64,000 nt of DNA from CAZAPG01 sp964486935 (GCA_964486935.1 CAZAPG010000022.1:1-64000); one strand, 5' to 3'; positions 6,344-15,026 are shown, counted from the stretch's first letter. Program-made: numbers and translations. The notes: generated from the sequence alone by a model not told the origin.

Positions 6344-8720
6344 GTTGCAGTTGGCCGACCTTAACGGCGTAGTCGGGCAGAGGGCCATCCGGGCCAAAGG
6401 CGGGCATGCGTTCGCCGGTGGCGGGGTTGTACAGGCCGGCCAGCAGCTTGTAATCGCCGGGCGGCAGTTGCGACAGGTCGAGCGGATGGGTGTCAACAAT
6501 AATTTCGTCGGGCGCCCATAGGCTGGTAGGGTAGTCGCCCTGCACCGGCGGCCCGTCGAAGCCGGCAACTTGCCGGCCGGTCGCAACATCCCAGGCTTGC
6601 AGAAAGACGGTGTAATCGACCTCAAAATGGCTATCGGCCCGCCAGTTGAGCGTGACCGACTGCCGGTCATCGGCCAGTTGGTAACTGAGCAGGGTGGCTT
6701 TATCAAAAAAATTAATGGGCGACTCCATAACCGGCGGCTGCGGCCACTGCCAGGGGATGAGTTTGGCGCTGCCAATTATTGGTTCGACCGGCTGGCCGGC
6801 GGCGTTGACCGCCGCTTTGCCGGGACGGCCCGGCTCGGCGTAATCGTAAATGCCGGCGGCAATCTGAATGCGGGCCGGCGCGCCGGTGAACTCAGCCTCC
6901 GGTTTGATGGGTACGTGATAGGTGTCGGCCAGAACTTTGCCGGGGGGCAGCAAGGTTGTGGGCCAGGCTCCGCCGCCGGGGTAGCTGTCAAGCTGACCGA
7001 TGACTTCTCTCTGGCGGCCCAGCAGATGCGCAAAAACGCTGTAATTCAGGTCAACCGGTTTGAGCAGTTGCCAGTAGAGGGTAATGGGCAACGTTTCGGC
7101 GGGCCGCGCCACCTGGGCGTGGAGCTGATAGCCGATGAGCCGGATGGCGTCATCGTAAATAAAGTCAACGGGCTGGAGGTCGGCGGGCAAGGCCGACTCG
7201 GTCAGGAGGGGTGGTTTCGCGTAGGCAGGGGCTATATACAACGCTGGCGCAAGCGCCGCAAACAGAAACAGGCCGCCGGCGCAGGCTCCGGCCACAATCT
7301 TTTGACCCCTCGGCGGCAGCCACCAGCTTAGCCCCAGCATCCCCAGCGCCGAAATTGCGGCAATGGCCGGGTAGAGCAGCCGGCCCTGCCCGGCGGGTTG
7401 GGTAAGGTTCCAGACGATAAAGCCGGCCATCATCACCAGATACCAGCTCAGGAGGAGGGTGAAGGTGGGGATGTGGATTTTGGATTTTGGATTGGGGGAA
7501 ATAGTAAATAGTAAATGGCAAATGGCAAACGCAACAACACCGAGGGCGGCGGCGAGGGAGACCCAGTCGAGGATGGGGTAAATCCAGGGGGCGGCCAAAA
7601 TGTTGACGCCGCCAAAGAGCGCCCAGTAAGCAATGCGAAAGCCCTCAAACTCGGCGCGCAGGGTAGCCAGCGAGGGCGCTGCCTGCCGCTGCCCGGCGGT
7701 ATCGCGCATCATTTGCAGGGCCAGCGGGTCGCCATTGTAAAGCAGGGCGTTGCGCAGGTAGAACCAGCCGGCAACCAGCAGGAATACAGCGGCCATAACG
7801 GCAATCCGGGTGAGGGCGGTGGTGAGAGCGTGTTGCGTAGTGCGTAAGGGGCAATTTTTGTCTTTTGGCGGTCTGCGGTCTGTGGTCGGTGGTTGGCGGT
7901 CGTTTCTGAGGGCCAGCCATAGAAAAAGGGCGGCGGCGAGGGGCAGTAGCCCGATGGCGTAGAGTTTGCTCAACGCGCCCAGGCCGATGAGGAGGCCGAG
8001 CAGGGCGGGCGAATGACGAATGACGAATGACGAATGAGCCATTATTGACGAAGCACCGTTTGGGTATTGCTCATTGCTCATTGTCAATTGAACCATCAGC
8101 CACAGGGCTAAGGTGACAAACATAATTACGGCGTTATCGTTGTTGATGGAGGCGGAGATGAAAATGAACATGGGGTTGAAGGCAGTGATGGCCGTGGCTC
8201 CGGCGGCAAGCCAGCGATTGCCCCGAAATAAACTCAGCGCGATGGCGTAGCAGGCGGCTACGGTGATTGCGGCCATTACGATTGAGAGAAAACGAATCAA
8301 ATGAACGGCCAGCGCGTGGCCGCGCCAGGGCCAGCTTTCGCCGGGCGGATGGATGGTGATGTTTTTGTTATCCGGCCGCAGCGGGTTGCCAATGGTGGTA
8401 TGCGGGTTGTACCAGAAGACGTCATCAAAGCTGCCGGTGTCAACCCAAAAGGTTAGGGCGGCGGCCAGGACATAGTAAAGCGGCGGCTGGTTGCCTTCGT
8501 GGCTCCAGTGGTGCTGTAGGGGCTGAACTTCCGGCGCGGTCTGGTCAATCAGCCGGCCCGTATCGGCCATATATTTGATGACGGCGTAGTGGCGAGACTC
8601 GTCGCCGGCTTCAAACGGCGGTGTAACCAGGCTGTAAACAACGGCCAGCAGCACAAATATCAATAGGATGACAGCCGCCTGGGGATGATTTTTTATTAAA
8701 TAGTGAATGGTGAATTTCAC
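6327..8720 (-). CDS. GT-C type polytopic membrane protein with extracellular beta domains (copy 2)
   Basis: 797 aa. Same design as the previous entry: hydrophobic spans, a first-loop acidic motif (EAGDESRH, 37-44), then about two C-terminal beta domains (LPITLYWQLLKP and VTLNWRADSHFEVDY, ending LLAGLYNPATGERMPA). The start is GTG, overlapping the stop of the upstream DUF2723-type gene in GTGA, so the three genes form one operon. Three heptad arrays are translated in frame (7473-7535, 7826-7907, 8011-8095). The likely role is transfer of sugar from a lipid carrier to an exported acceptor. The fold class is inferred from topology and the acidic motif; the substrate is unknown. Confidence 0.72.
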   Translation of the reverse strand: MKFTIHYLIKNHPQAAVILLIFVLLAVVYSLVTPPFEAGDESRHYAVIKYMADTGRLIDQTAPEVQPLQHHWSHEGNQPPLYYVLAAALTFWVDTGSFDDVFWYNPHTTIGNPLRPDNKNITIHPPGESWPWRGHALAVHLIRFLSIVMAAITVAACYAIALSLFRGNRWLAAGATAITAFNPMFIFISASINNDNAVIMFVTLALWLMVQLTMSNEQYPNGASSIMAHSSFVIRHSPALLGLLIGLGALSKLYAIGLLPLAAALFLWLALRNDRQPPTTDRRPPKDKNCPLRTTQHALTTALTRIAVMAAVFLLVAGWFYLRNALLYNGDPLALQMMRDTAGQRQAAPSLATLRAEFEGFRIAYWALFGGVNILAAPWIYPILDWVSLAAALGVVAFAICHLLFTISPNPKSKIHIPTFTLLLSWYLVMMAGFIVWNLTQPAGQGRLLYPAIAAISALGMLGLSWWLPPRGQKIVAGACAGGLFLFAALAPALYIAPAYAKPPLLTESALPADLQPVDFIYDDAIRLIGYQLHAQVARPAETLPITLYWQLLKPVDLNYSVFAHLLGRQREVIGQLDSYPGGGAWPTTLLPPGKVLADTYHVPIKPEAEFTGAPARIQIAAGIYDYAEPGRPGKAAVNAAGQPVEPIIGSAKLIPWQWPQPPVMESPINFFDKATLLSYQLADDRQSVTLNWRADSHFEVDYTVFLQAWDVATGRQVAGFDGPPVQGDYPTSLWAPDEIIVDTHPLDLSQLPPGDYKLLAGLYNPATGERMPAFGPDGPLPDYAVKVGQLQLINEQ
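7473..7535. repeat. In-frame heptad array (GTAAATA/GCAAATG words)
   Basis: GTAAATA, GTAAATG, GCAAATG, GCAAACG in tandem, preceded by TTTGGATTTTGGATT. It lies in a membrane-loop region of the 6327-8720 gene. Confidence 0.75.
7826..7907. repeat. In-frame heptad array (GACCGCC words)
   Basis: On minus: GACCGCC, AACCACC, GACCACA, GACCGCA, GACCGCC. Translated within the loop RNDRQPPTTDRRPPKDK of the 6327-8720 protein. The same GACCGCC word recurs at 42335, 43638 and 46717. Confidence 0.8.
8011..8095. repeat. In-frame heptad array (GAATGAC and GCTCATT words)
   Basis: GAATGAC three times plus GAATGAG (8011-8038), then GCTCATT twice and GTCAATT. Read in frame by the 6327-8720 gene. GAATGAC also builds the 9574-9647 array. 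Confidence 0.85.
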
Positions 8721-10777
8721 TTTTGACCTGCTAACGGGCTGAAGGGTCCCAGTTTGATGCCCTCCTGGGGCGGGTCTGCGCCTGACAGAGTCAGGTTATG
8801 CCACTGGCCGGGGCCTTCGGTGCGGTAGGGCAGCAGGTGCAGGGTGAGAGGACCGGCTTCGACCGGCAGCGGCAGTTCGTAGAAGTCGCCCACCACTTCG
8901 CCGGGCGTCCACAGGCTGGTGGGGTAGCTACTGAGCACCGGGTGGCTGGCATCCTTTTTGTAGATTTCCTGGCCAAGCGGGTCGATTAAGCGCAGCGAGA
9001 GGGCATAATCCCACTGAACTTTTTGGGGGACGCGCCAGTAAAGCATCAATTGCAAAACAGGCTCGGTTTGCGTGTCCTGTGGAAATATTTGCGCCCGATA
9101 GCCAATCAGGTTAAGCTCGTCTTCAAAATTGGCGTTGAGTTGGATGATGCCGGTTGGGGCTTGAAACCGGGGCTTGCTGCCCACGTGAATCAGCGGGCCG
9201 ACCATGCTCAAATATCGAGCGCCAATCAGGTCGGGCGGTTTGCGGGCCAGGTAAACGGGTTGGCCGGCGGCGTGAGCGGCGGCTACTTTTTGCGGCCAGT
9301 CGTTTAGCGGGTTGCGGGCAGTTACGTCTGGCCGCAGACCGTTGATGAATTGATAATATTTGATGGGCGTATACTGCTCCCAATCGCCCCAAATGATGCT
9401 GTGGGGTTCTACCAGGGGCAGGCTGCTTTCTACAAAGCGTTGGGCCTGGGTTCCGCGCAAAAGCTGGCGCCAGTCGTCCAGCGGGGCCGTGGCGGTGGCG
9501 TATTGGGTTTGCCAGTTAGGCCGGCCCAGAGAAAAGGTTAGCAAGATCAGGATGAGGATGGTGATAGCCGTTTGAATGACCGCGAAGCGTGACGAATGAC
9601 CGCGAAGCCTGACGAATGACCGCGAAGCGTGGCGAATGACGAATGACAAAATCCCATTAACGGCAATACCCAACCAGACCGCAAAAATAAAGTAGACGGG
9701 CATCAAATACCAGGTGGGGGCTTCGTTCAAATTGACCACTTCAAAATCCAGGGTGAACAGCAGCAGCAGAGCGACCAGCAACCCCTGAAAGATGAAATGC
9801 TTGGGGTGTCGCCATAGCAGCAGCAACCCGCCGGCCATTGCCAGAATAACCCCCGGCCACGAAAGCTGGTTGAGGATGTCTCCCCAGATAACGCCCAGCC
9901 GGGCCGGCAAATAAGCGAGGTCGAGCGAGAGAAACAGCCCGGTCGAATCGCCGGAGCCGACCAAAAACCAGAAGCTCTGTAAATCATAAATAGGTTCGTG
10001 GGTGTAGGGTGGCTGGTTGATGCCGCGCAGATAAATAAACAGGTATAATAAAAGCGGAGTCACAGTCAGCAGAGTCAACATGGCCAGGCGGCGCGGCTGG
10101 CGCAGCAGTTGGCGGTCGTGCCACCATACCCAGCCTATGAGCGAGGGCAGGTAAAAAACGGTGGTACGGTGATGGGCCAGGCTCAGGCCAATGGCGAGGG
10201 CCAGCCAGCGTAAAGAGAGTTCAGAGTTTTGAGTTGTTAATTGTTCTTGCTGGCGGAGATTGGCCCACCGGATGGCTTGCAGGGTTAGGAGCGCAAAAAA
10301 GAAGACGTTAAAAGAGCGCACCCCGGCGATGGCGCTCCACTGCCACAGCGTCAGGCCAAAGGCCAGGGCGACTCCGGCGGTTACTGCGCCGGGCCAGAAA
10401 ACGCGGAACGTACCAGATGAGGACAGATGATAAACCACCAGGCTGGTAGTGGCCGCCGCCAGCGCCCCGCCCAGGGCCGAAAAGAGATTCATGCGCCAGG
10501 CCATAGAGCCAACCGGAAGCAGCAATGTCCACAGCTTGCCGGTCAGCACATACAGCGGGTAGCCGGTGGTGTGCGGAATCCCCAGCAGCGGCACGGCAAA
10601 TTGGTGCTCTCCGGCATCGCCGCCGACCACGCCGGGGGCCAGGGTGAAGGCGTAAAGCGAAAAGACAGTAATGAATACCGCCAGAAAAAGAACAGCCGGA
10701 GCCGTAATCGACAGGCCAAATGGAAGCGCCGCCAGCCGGTGGCGGGTAGACTTTGGGGCCGGTTCGGTTTGAATCAT
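8717..10777 (-). CDS. DUF2723/TMEM260-like membrane O-mannosyltransferase-type protein
   Basis: 686 aa from the chosen ATG. N-terminal motif GGDAGEHQF (52-60), then GIPHTTGYPLYVLTGKLW, is the DUF2723 signature; the eukaryotic relative TMEM260 is a protein O-mannosyltransferase. About ten hydrophobic spans follow, then one extracellular beta domain (YWRVPQKVQWDYAL, YPTSLWTPGE). The frame stays open upstream to 10939, but those 54 codons are heptad-repeat DNA, so I start at 10777, just before the first hydrophobic span. No strong ribosome site is visible there. A 20-bp repeat array is translated at 9574-9647. It heads an operon with the two following glycosyltransferase-like genes. Confidence 0.78.
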   Translation of the reverse strand: MIQTEPAPKSTRHRLAALPFGLSITAPAVLFLAVFITVFSLYAFTLAPGVVGGDAGEHQFAVPLLGIPHTTGYPLYVLTGKLWTLLLPVGSMAWRMNLFSALGGALAAATTSLVVYHLSSSGTFRVFWPGAVTAGVALAFGLTLWQWSAIAGVRSFNVFFFALLTLQAIRWANLRQQEQLTTQNSELSLRWLALAIGLSLAHHRTTVFYLPSLIGWVWWHDRQLLRQPRRLAMLTLLTVTPLLLYLFIYLRGINQPPYTHEPIYDLQSFWFLVGSGDSTGLFLSLDLAYLPARLGVIWGDILNQLSWPGVILAMAGGLLLLWRHPKHFIFQGLLVALLLLFTLDFEVVNLNEAPTWYLMPVYFIFAVWLGIAVNGILSFVIRHASRSFVRLRGHSSRFAVIQTAITILILILLTFSLGRPNWQTQYATATAPLDDWRQLLRGTQAQRFVESSLPLVEPHSIIWGDWEQYTPIKYYQFINGLRPDVTARNPLNDWPQKVAAAHAAGQPVYLARKPPDLIGARYLSMVGPLIHVGSKPRFQAPTGIIQLNANFEDELNLIGYRAQIFPQDTQTEPVLQLMLYWRVPQKVQWDYALSLRLIDPLGQEIYKKDASHPVLSSYPTSLWTPGEVVGDFYELPLPVEAGPLTLHLLPYRTEGPGQWHNLTLSGADPPQEGIKLGPFSPLAGQK
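9574..9647. repeat. Three 20-bp tandem units plus two GAATGAC heptads, in frame
   Basis: Units at 9574-9593, 9594-9613 and 9614-9633 differ at only a few bases; each starts GAATGACCGCGAAGC. GAATGAC then repeats twice. Because 20 is not a multiple of three, each unit is read in a different frame, giving SFVIRHASRSFVRLRGHSS in the DUF2723-type protein. Confidence 0.9.
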
Positions 10778-10796
10778 AGGGGTGAATTTTAAAGGA

Positions 10797-10925
10797 AAGG
10801 TAGATAATTGGCGAATTTGGGTTTCGGGTTTCAAGTGCCGGGCTTTACGGATTACGCAACAATTAGCCCTTTCGTCGCCTGTGCCCTTTGGGTATTCGTC
10901 CATCGTCCTTCGTCTGGCTGGTATG
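10797..10925. repeat. Heptad-word region between the DUF2723-type gene and the HD gene
   Basis: Contains GTTTCGG-GTTTCAA (10821-10834), the same words as the array at 47874, and TGCCCTTTGGGTA, which recurs near 30139. It leaves both divergent reading frames open, which is why both flanking genes appear to have long N-terminal extensions. I treat it as non-coding. Confidence 0.65.
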
Positions 10926-10993
10926 AAGCTATCGAGCAATTACCGAATACTCTCTCAAAATCAAAGAAATTCACTATTTCAGGAGGATTGACA

Positions 10994-11434
10994 ATGCCAA
11001 CTTTGGAAGACGCCATAGCGTTGGCGGTTAAAGTTCACCGGGGGCAGGTTGACAAATATGGCCGGCCTTATATTCTGCATCCGCTGCGGGTGATGTTTGG
11101 GCTGGAGGGCGAGGTAGCGCAGATAGTTGGGGTTTTGCACGATGTGATAGAGGACTCGGATGTTACCTTTGAGGATTTACGCCAGATGGGATACAGCGAG
11201 GAGGTTATCGAGGCGCTGGACGGCGTTACCCGCCGCCATAGCGAGAGCTATGAGGTGTTTGTTGAGCGCAGTTTGCAGCACCCCCTCTCCCGGCGGGTCA
11301 AGCAGGCCGATTTGGAAGATAATATGGACTTGCGTCGCCTGGATTCGGAGCTAACGGAGCGCGATTTTGAGCGGCTCAAACGATATCGGCGGGCCTGGCA
11401 GAAGATTCAGCAATTTTACCCATGGGCACAATAA
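10994..11434 (+). CDS. HD-domain (p)ppGpp hydrolase-like protein
   Basis: 146 aa, with AGGAGG eight nt before the ATG, which fixes the start. It resembles the hydrolase domain of RelA/SpoT and small alarmone hydrolases. Motifs: HRGQVDKYGRPYILHP near the N-terminus, LHDVIEDSD carrying the HD metal pair plus ED, and KQADLEDNMDLRRL. There is no synthetase, TGS or ACT domain. Family members cleave the 3'-diphosphate of (p)ppGpp; some act on other nucleotides or NADPH. Its last 59 nt overlap tail-to-tail with the histidine kinase gene. Confidence 0.88.
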   Translation: MPTLEDAIALAVKVHRGQVDKYGRPYILHPLRVMFGLEGEVAQIVGVLHDVIEDSDVTFEDLRQMGYSEEVIEALDGVTRRHSESYEVFVERSLQHPLSRRVKQADLEDNMDLRRLDSELTERDFERLKRYRRAWQKIQQFYPWAQ

Positions 11435-12521
11435 TTTGCACAACGGTGCCGGTTCCGCTTTTGGCCCGGCCAATGTGAAACGTGCCGCGCATATCTTCGG
11501 TGATGCTGGTGCGCACAATATCCAGCCCCAGGCCCAAATCGGTGGCGGGATTGAAGTGGGGAGGCAAGCCGCGCCCGTTATCGGCCACGGTAAGTTGCAA
11601 CTGGTTGTACCGGCTGGTGAGATTGACCGTAATCTGGCCTTCCATCTGGTTAGACATGCCGTGCTCCAGCGCGTTTTGCAAAAGCTCGTTGGCAACCAGC
11701 GCCAGGCCGGTGGCCCGCTGCGAGGGCAGTTGCACCCGGTCGCCCTGCACCATCACCAAAATATTGGCAGCCGGATTAATCATATTGCCGGCAACATTAG
11801 CCGCCACTCGTTTGATCAAGTCCAGCACATCTACCCGGTCTACCACCGCCTCGGATAAAATCTCGTGAACGGTGGCAATGCTCAGAACCCGGTTGATGGT
11901 TTCGTTGAGCACATCTTTGGGCGAAAGTTTTTTATCCTGCCCCATTTGCAGCCGCAACAGCATGGCAATGGTTTGCAGATTATTTTTTACCCGGTGGTGC
12001 ATCTCTTGCACCAGGGCGGCGTGAACCAACTGCGCCTTTTCGATGGCGGTGGCGGCAAGTTCGGTAATGAAGCTGAATAGCTCGATTTCATCTCTGGAAA
12101 ATTCGTGGCGCTCCATAGTCTGTACGTTGGCTGCGCCGATAATCTTTTCCCGGCTAACCAGGGGCATGGCCAGCAGCGAGGGAAAACGGCTCTCGCCAGA
12201 CCCCAAAATGCGGTAGTTGCGCGGGTCGGCAAAAGCGTTGGGCACGGCAATAACCTCGTTGTGTTCGGCGGCCCAGCCGGTCAGTCCCGCTCCTCTTGGC
12301 AGCGAATAGTGGCCAATGCCAGCCTGATTTAAGCCGGTTGAGGCGGCCAGCACCAGCCGCTCTTTGGAGGGGGTATACAGGTAAATAGAGCAGGAGTCAA
12401 CGCGCATCACCTCGGTGGTGCGGCGGGTAATCAGGTCAAGCGTGTCGTTTAAGTCTCTGGCTTCGGCAATGGCCCGGCTAATTTCTCGCACGGCGGCCAG
12501 TTGGGCTTTTAGGCTGGTCAT
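11376..12521 (-). CDS. GAF-domain sensor histidine kinase (HisKA_2 type)
   Basis: 381 aa, soluble. Residues of about 20-160 form a GAF sensor domain. The phosphoacceptor helix EMHHRVKNNLQTIA (173-186; His176 likely modified) is of the HisKA_2 class. The ATPase domain has an N-box NELLQNALEHG (278-288) and DNGRGLP (314-320). No transmembrane segment, so it senses something in the cytoplasm. No response regulator is adjacent; HisKA_2 kinases often signal to distant ANTAR or PhyR-type partners. The gene runs 5 bp after the polyketide synthase gene and overlaps the convergent HD gene by 59 nt. Confidence 0.9.
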   Translation of the reverse strand: MTSLKAQLAAVREISRAIAEARDLNDTLDLITRRTTEVMRVDSCSIYLYTPSKERLVLAASTGLNQAGIGHYSLPRGAGLTGWAAEHNEVIAVPNAFADPRNYRILGSGESRFPSLLAMPLVSREKIIGAANVQTMERHEFSRDEIELFSFITELAATAIEKAQLVHAALVQEMHHRVKNNLQTIAMLLRLQMGQDKKLSPKDVLNETINRVLSIATVHEILSEAVVDRVDVLDLIKRVAANVAGNMINPAANILVMVQGDRVQLPSQRATGLALVANELLQNALEHGMSNQMEGQITVNLTSRYNQLQLTVADNGRGLPPHFNPATDLGLGLDIVRTSITEDMRGTFHIGRAKSGTGTVVQIIVPMGKIAESSARPADIV

Positions 12522-12526
12522 TTAAT

Positions 12527-13573
12527 TCACCATTGCAGCAGGCATAATTCAATGGTCAGGCCGGGGCCAAAAGAGAGCAGCAGGGCGTAATCGCCGGGCC
12601 GGGGCTGTCCTTGCTGCATAATTTCGGCCAGCACAAAAAAGATGGTGGCCGAGGACATGTTGCCGTAGCGGCGCAGCACTTTGCGGCTAAAGCGCAGCGC
12701 CTGCGGTTCCAGCTCTAATGCCTGGGCCAGGTTGTCTAAAATTCTGGCTCCGCCGGGGTGGATGCCCCAGAATTTGATATCGGTAAACGACAGGCCGCTT
12801 TGGGCCAGAAAATCGGCGGCCAGTTTTGGCACAATTTGGGGCAACACTTTTGAAACGCGGGTTGAGAGATGAATTTGAAAGCCTTTGTTGGTCAGGCGGA
12901 CGCCCATTAAATCATGATAGCTGTAATCGCTGTAGCTGAGGGTGTCAATAATACGGGGATATCCGTTTGGCGGTAAAGCCGGGCCAACAATGGCCGCGGC
13001 CAGCCCGTCGCCAAAAATGGCCCCGGCAATCATGTCGTCAATTTTGCTGCCGTGCTGAAAGTGGATGGTGCCAAATTCAATGGCTAAAATCAGCACGCGG
13101 CTGCCTGGCCGGACGGCCAGTTCTTGCAGGGCGCGGTCCAGGCCGGTCAACCCGGCGTGGCAGCCCATCCCTATCAGGGCGCTGCGCCTGAGCCTGGGCT
13201 GCATGTCCAAGTCGGCGGCCAGGCCGGCGTCAAGGCCGGGGGTGTCAAGCCCGGTGCAGGAGATAATAATGAAATGCTCGATGTCTGAGGGGGTCAGCCC
13301 GGTTTGGGCCAAAACCTGTTGTATGGCCTGCATTGCCAAAGGACGGGCGGCCTTCAAATAAAGCTCGTTTCTGGCCTGGGTGCCGGGTTCGCCGGCCAAA
13401 AATTCCGAGGTGGGCAGGACGCTGTAGCGGGTGTCGATTTCGGCGGCGGTAAAGATGGCGCGGGAGCGGTGGCTGTTGATATAGGGCGATAGCCAGCGGT
13501 CGTGCAGGTCGGTTTGGGTATGTTGGTGAGGGGGCACGGCCGTGGCGATGCCCCAGATAGCTACGTTGGTCAT
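12527..13573 (-). CDS. Type III polyketide synthase (chalcone synthase-like)
   Basis: 348 aa, usual size. Thiolase-fold enzyme with the type III triad: Cys138 in GMGCHAGLTGL, His272 in WGIHPGGARIL, Asn305 in YGNMSSATIFFVL. Such enzymes extend an acyl-CoA starter with malonyl-CoA and cyclise it to pyrones or resorcinols; bacterial ones often make alkylresorcinol or alkylpyrone lipids. No methyltransferase or oxidase partner is adjacent, so the product cannot be predicted. It is just upstream of, and on the same strand as, the histidine kinase. Confidence 0.93.
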   Translation of the reverse strand: MTNVAIWGIATAVPPHQHTQTDLHDRWLSPYINSHRSRAIFTAAEIDTRYSVLPTSEFLAGEPGTQARNELYLKAARPLAMQAIQQVLAQTGLTPSDIEHFIIISCTGLDTPGLDAGLAADLDMQPRLRRSALIGMGCHAGLTGLDRALQELAVRPGSRVLILAIEFGTIHFQHGSKIDDMIAGAIFGDGLAAAIVGPALPPNGYPRIIDTLSYSDYSYHDLMGVRLTNKGFQIHLSTRVSKVLPQIVPKLAADFLAQSGLSFTDIKFWGIHPGGARILDNLAQALELEPQALRFSRKVLRRYGNMSSATIFFVLAEIMQQGQPRPGDYALLLSFGPGLTIELCLLQW

Positions 13574-13637
13574 AGAGTTAAGCTCTTTGCGCAGGTTTGC
13601 TATGGATTTTACTCCGGTTGGGCAACTATTTCAAACT

Positions 13638-13812
13638 CCTCGATTATGAGGTGCGTCCCAAATTTTAGGAAACATGTCACTCTGAGCGACCAGCGGGAGC
13701 GAAGAGTCTCCTGGTTGATAGCCTATCAGCAACGTTGCTGGGGATTCTTCGCTTCGCTCAGAATGACGCGAGAAACTCGCCTAATTTTTGGGACAGACCC
13801 TCGATTATGAGG
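13638..13812. mobile_element. MITE-like element with 14-bp direct repeats
   Basis: A 147-bp core (13652-13798) is flanked by identical 14-bp repeats CCTCGATTATGAGG (13638-13651 and 13799-13812). The core ends form an imperfect inverted repeat: GTCCCAAATTTTAGG on the left, CCTAATTTTTGGGAC on the right. A second inverted pair lies inside (GTCACTCTGAGCG at 13676, CGCTCAGAATGAC at 13755). No reading frame of note. This fills most of the 322-bp gap between the polyketide synthase gene and coxC. The flanking 14-mer is itself palindromic, so it could be part of the element rather than a target duplication. Confidence 0.78.
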
Positions 13813-13895
13813 GGATTTGACAAGCGTCTCAAAAAAAGCTATCATAGCCGCCGTTGAAATCTGAGTAAAATATACCATTGGGGAATATAATTGCT

Positions 13896-14486
13896 ATGCT
13901 TCATCCGCCGCCATCATTGGGTTTGGACAACCGCAAATTTGGATTTTGGGGCTTTATTGCTTCGGAAGTGCTCTTCTTTTCGGTGTTGATTGCCAATTTT
14001 TTGGTGTTGAGCAAGCAAGACCCGCCCGGCACGTTTCACGGGGTTGAAACCGGCCGGGAACTGCTCAATATTCCGCTGACGGCTTTTAACACCTTTGTGC
14101 TGCTGACCAGCAGTTTTACGGTGGTGCTGGCCCTGCAAGCCATTCAAGAGGGCAAGATATTTAAGTTTAGATTGGCCCTGTTGACCACATTTCTGTTTGG
14201 CAGCTTTTTTATCGGGGTTCAAATTTATGAGTATTACCTGTTGATTGCCATAGAGGGGCTTTACTTTGATACCCTTTTTGGGGCAACGTTCATTACGCTG
14301 ACCGGCTTTCACGGGGCGCACGTGGTTGGGGGATTAATCTGGCTGTCCATCATCTTCTTCAAAGCTTTTGGGGTAATGGGCGGTTACTCTAAAGAGGATA
14401 ATATCGGTATCGAGGTATTTGGCCTGTACTGGCACTTTGTTGATATTGTCTGGCTGCTGCTGTTCAGCCTGGTTTATCTCATCTAA
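13896..14486 (+). CDS. ctaE: Cytochrome c oxidase subunit III
   Basis: 196 aa from the ATG (an in-frame TTG six codons earlier is less likely). Integral membrane subunit of an aa3-type oxidase. GFWGFIASEVLFFSVLIANF at the start, GFHGAHVVGGLIWL and YWHFVDIVWLLLFSLVYLI near the end are the standard subunit III motifs (conserved Glu in the second helix, HG.HV, WHFVD..W). About five spans. It is followed 19 nt later by subunit IV. The rest of the oxidase is 4-10 kb away on the opposite strand. Confidence 0.93.
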   Translation: MLHPPPSLGLDNRKFGFWGFIASEVLFFSVLIANFLVLSKQDPPGTFHGVETGRELLNIPLTAFNTFVLLTSSFTVVLALQAIQEGKIFKFRLALLTTFLFGSFFIGVQIYEYYLLIAIEGLYFDTLFGATFITLTGFHGAHVVGGLIWLSIIFFKAFGVMGGYSKEDNIGIEVFGLYWHFVDIVWLLLFSLVYLI

Positions 14487-14505
14487 ATTTCGGGGGCAAA
14501 AATCA

Positions 14506-14811
14506 ATGAGTTCACACCAAGAATTGACCGACGCGCGCGAAGAGCACAAGCATCCCAATTATTTTGGCGTTTTTATTGCCCTGGCAGTTATTACCGCTAT
14601 TATTACGGCGGTAGAGTTAATGGAGCAAAATGGCGTCATCCACATTCCCCGCCCCGCTTTGAATACCGCTTTCATTATTATGTCTCTTACCAAGGCGGTG
14701 CTGGTGGCCCTGTTTTATATGCACTTAAAGTATGACAGCCTGCTCTACACCGTTCTGTTTGGGCTGCCGGTTTTGTTTGCCATTGTTTTCTTTACGCTGT
14801 TGTTAATATAA
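14506..14811 (+). CDS. ctaF: Cytochrome c oxidase subunit IV (prokaryotic, small)
   Basis: 101 aa from ATG. Three hydrophobic spans with a hydrophilic N-terminus (SSHQELTDAREEHKHPNYF) and the motif LTKAVLVALFYMHLKYD, typical of the COX4_pro/CyoD family: an LxKAxLVxxFFMHL consensus. Stabilises the oxidase. It follows subunit III on the same strand and is closed by a strong hairpin terminator. Confidence 0.88.
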   Translation: MSSHQELTDAREEHKHPNYFGVFIALAVITAIITAVELMEQNGVIHIPRPALNTAFIIMSLTKAVLVALFYMHLKYDSLLYTVLFGLPVLFAIVFFTLLLI

Positions 14812-14903
14812 CTTCTTGGTTGAAAACGGCAAGATGATGCCACAATTTACTTACTTACTTACTTAACCTTTGGGTTCAACCCAAATCAGGCCGCAGCCAA
14901 TGT

Positions 14904-14969
14904 AACGCGCCGGTACTGACTGTTTCCCCAGCAATCTTTGGGCAACAGTCGCTGCCGGCGCGTTTTTTT
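14904..14969 (+). terminator. Rho-independent terminator after ctaE-ctaF
   Basis: AACGCGCCGG pairs with CCGGCGCGTT, with an inner pair GACTGTT/AACAGTC, followed by seven Ts. About 90 nt after the subunit IV stop. A TTAC/ACTT microsatellite (14846-14866) lies between. Confidence 0.88.
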
Positions 14970-15026
14970 ATGAACTTAGGAAAGGGGGAGGTATACTGTT
15001 TGTAAAATGCGGTATACAACAAACAG

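Noticed and set aside
8011..9647. CRISPR-like array
   Set aside because: Units are 7 or 20 bp with no spacers and are read in frame inside a gene.
10778..10939. A longer N-terminus for the DUF2723-type protein
   Set aside because: The 54 codons are heptad-repeat DNA with no conserved feature; kept only as an alternative start.
10808..10993. A longer start for the HD protein
   Set aside because: The AGGAGG at 10981 fixes the ATG at 10994; the upstream frame is repeat DNA.
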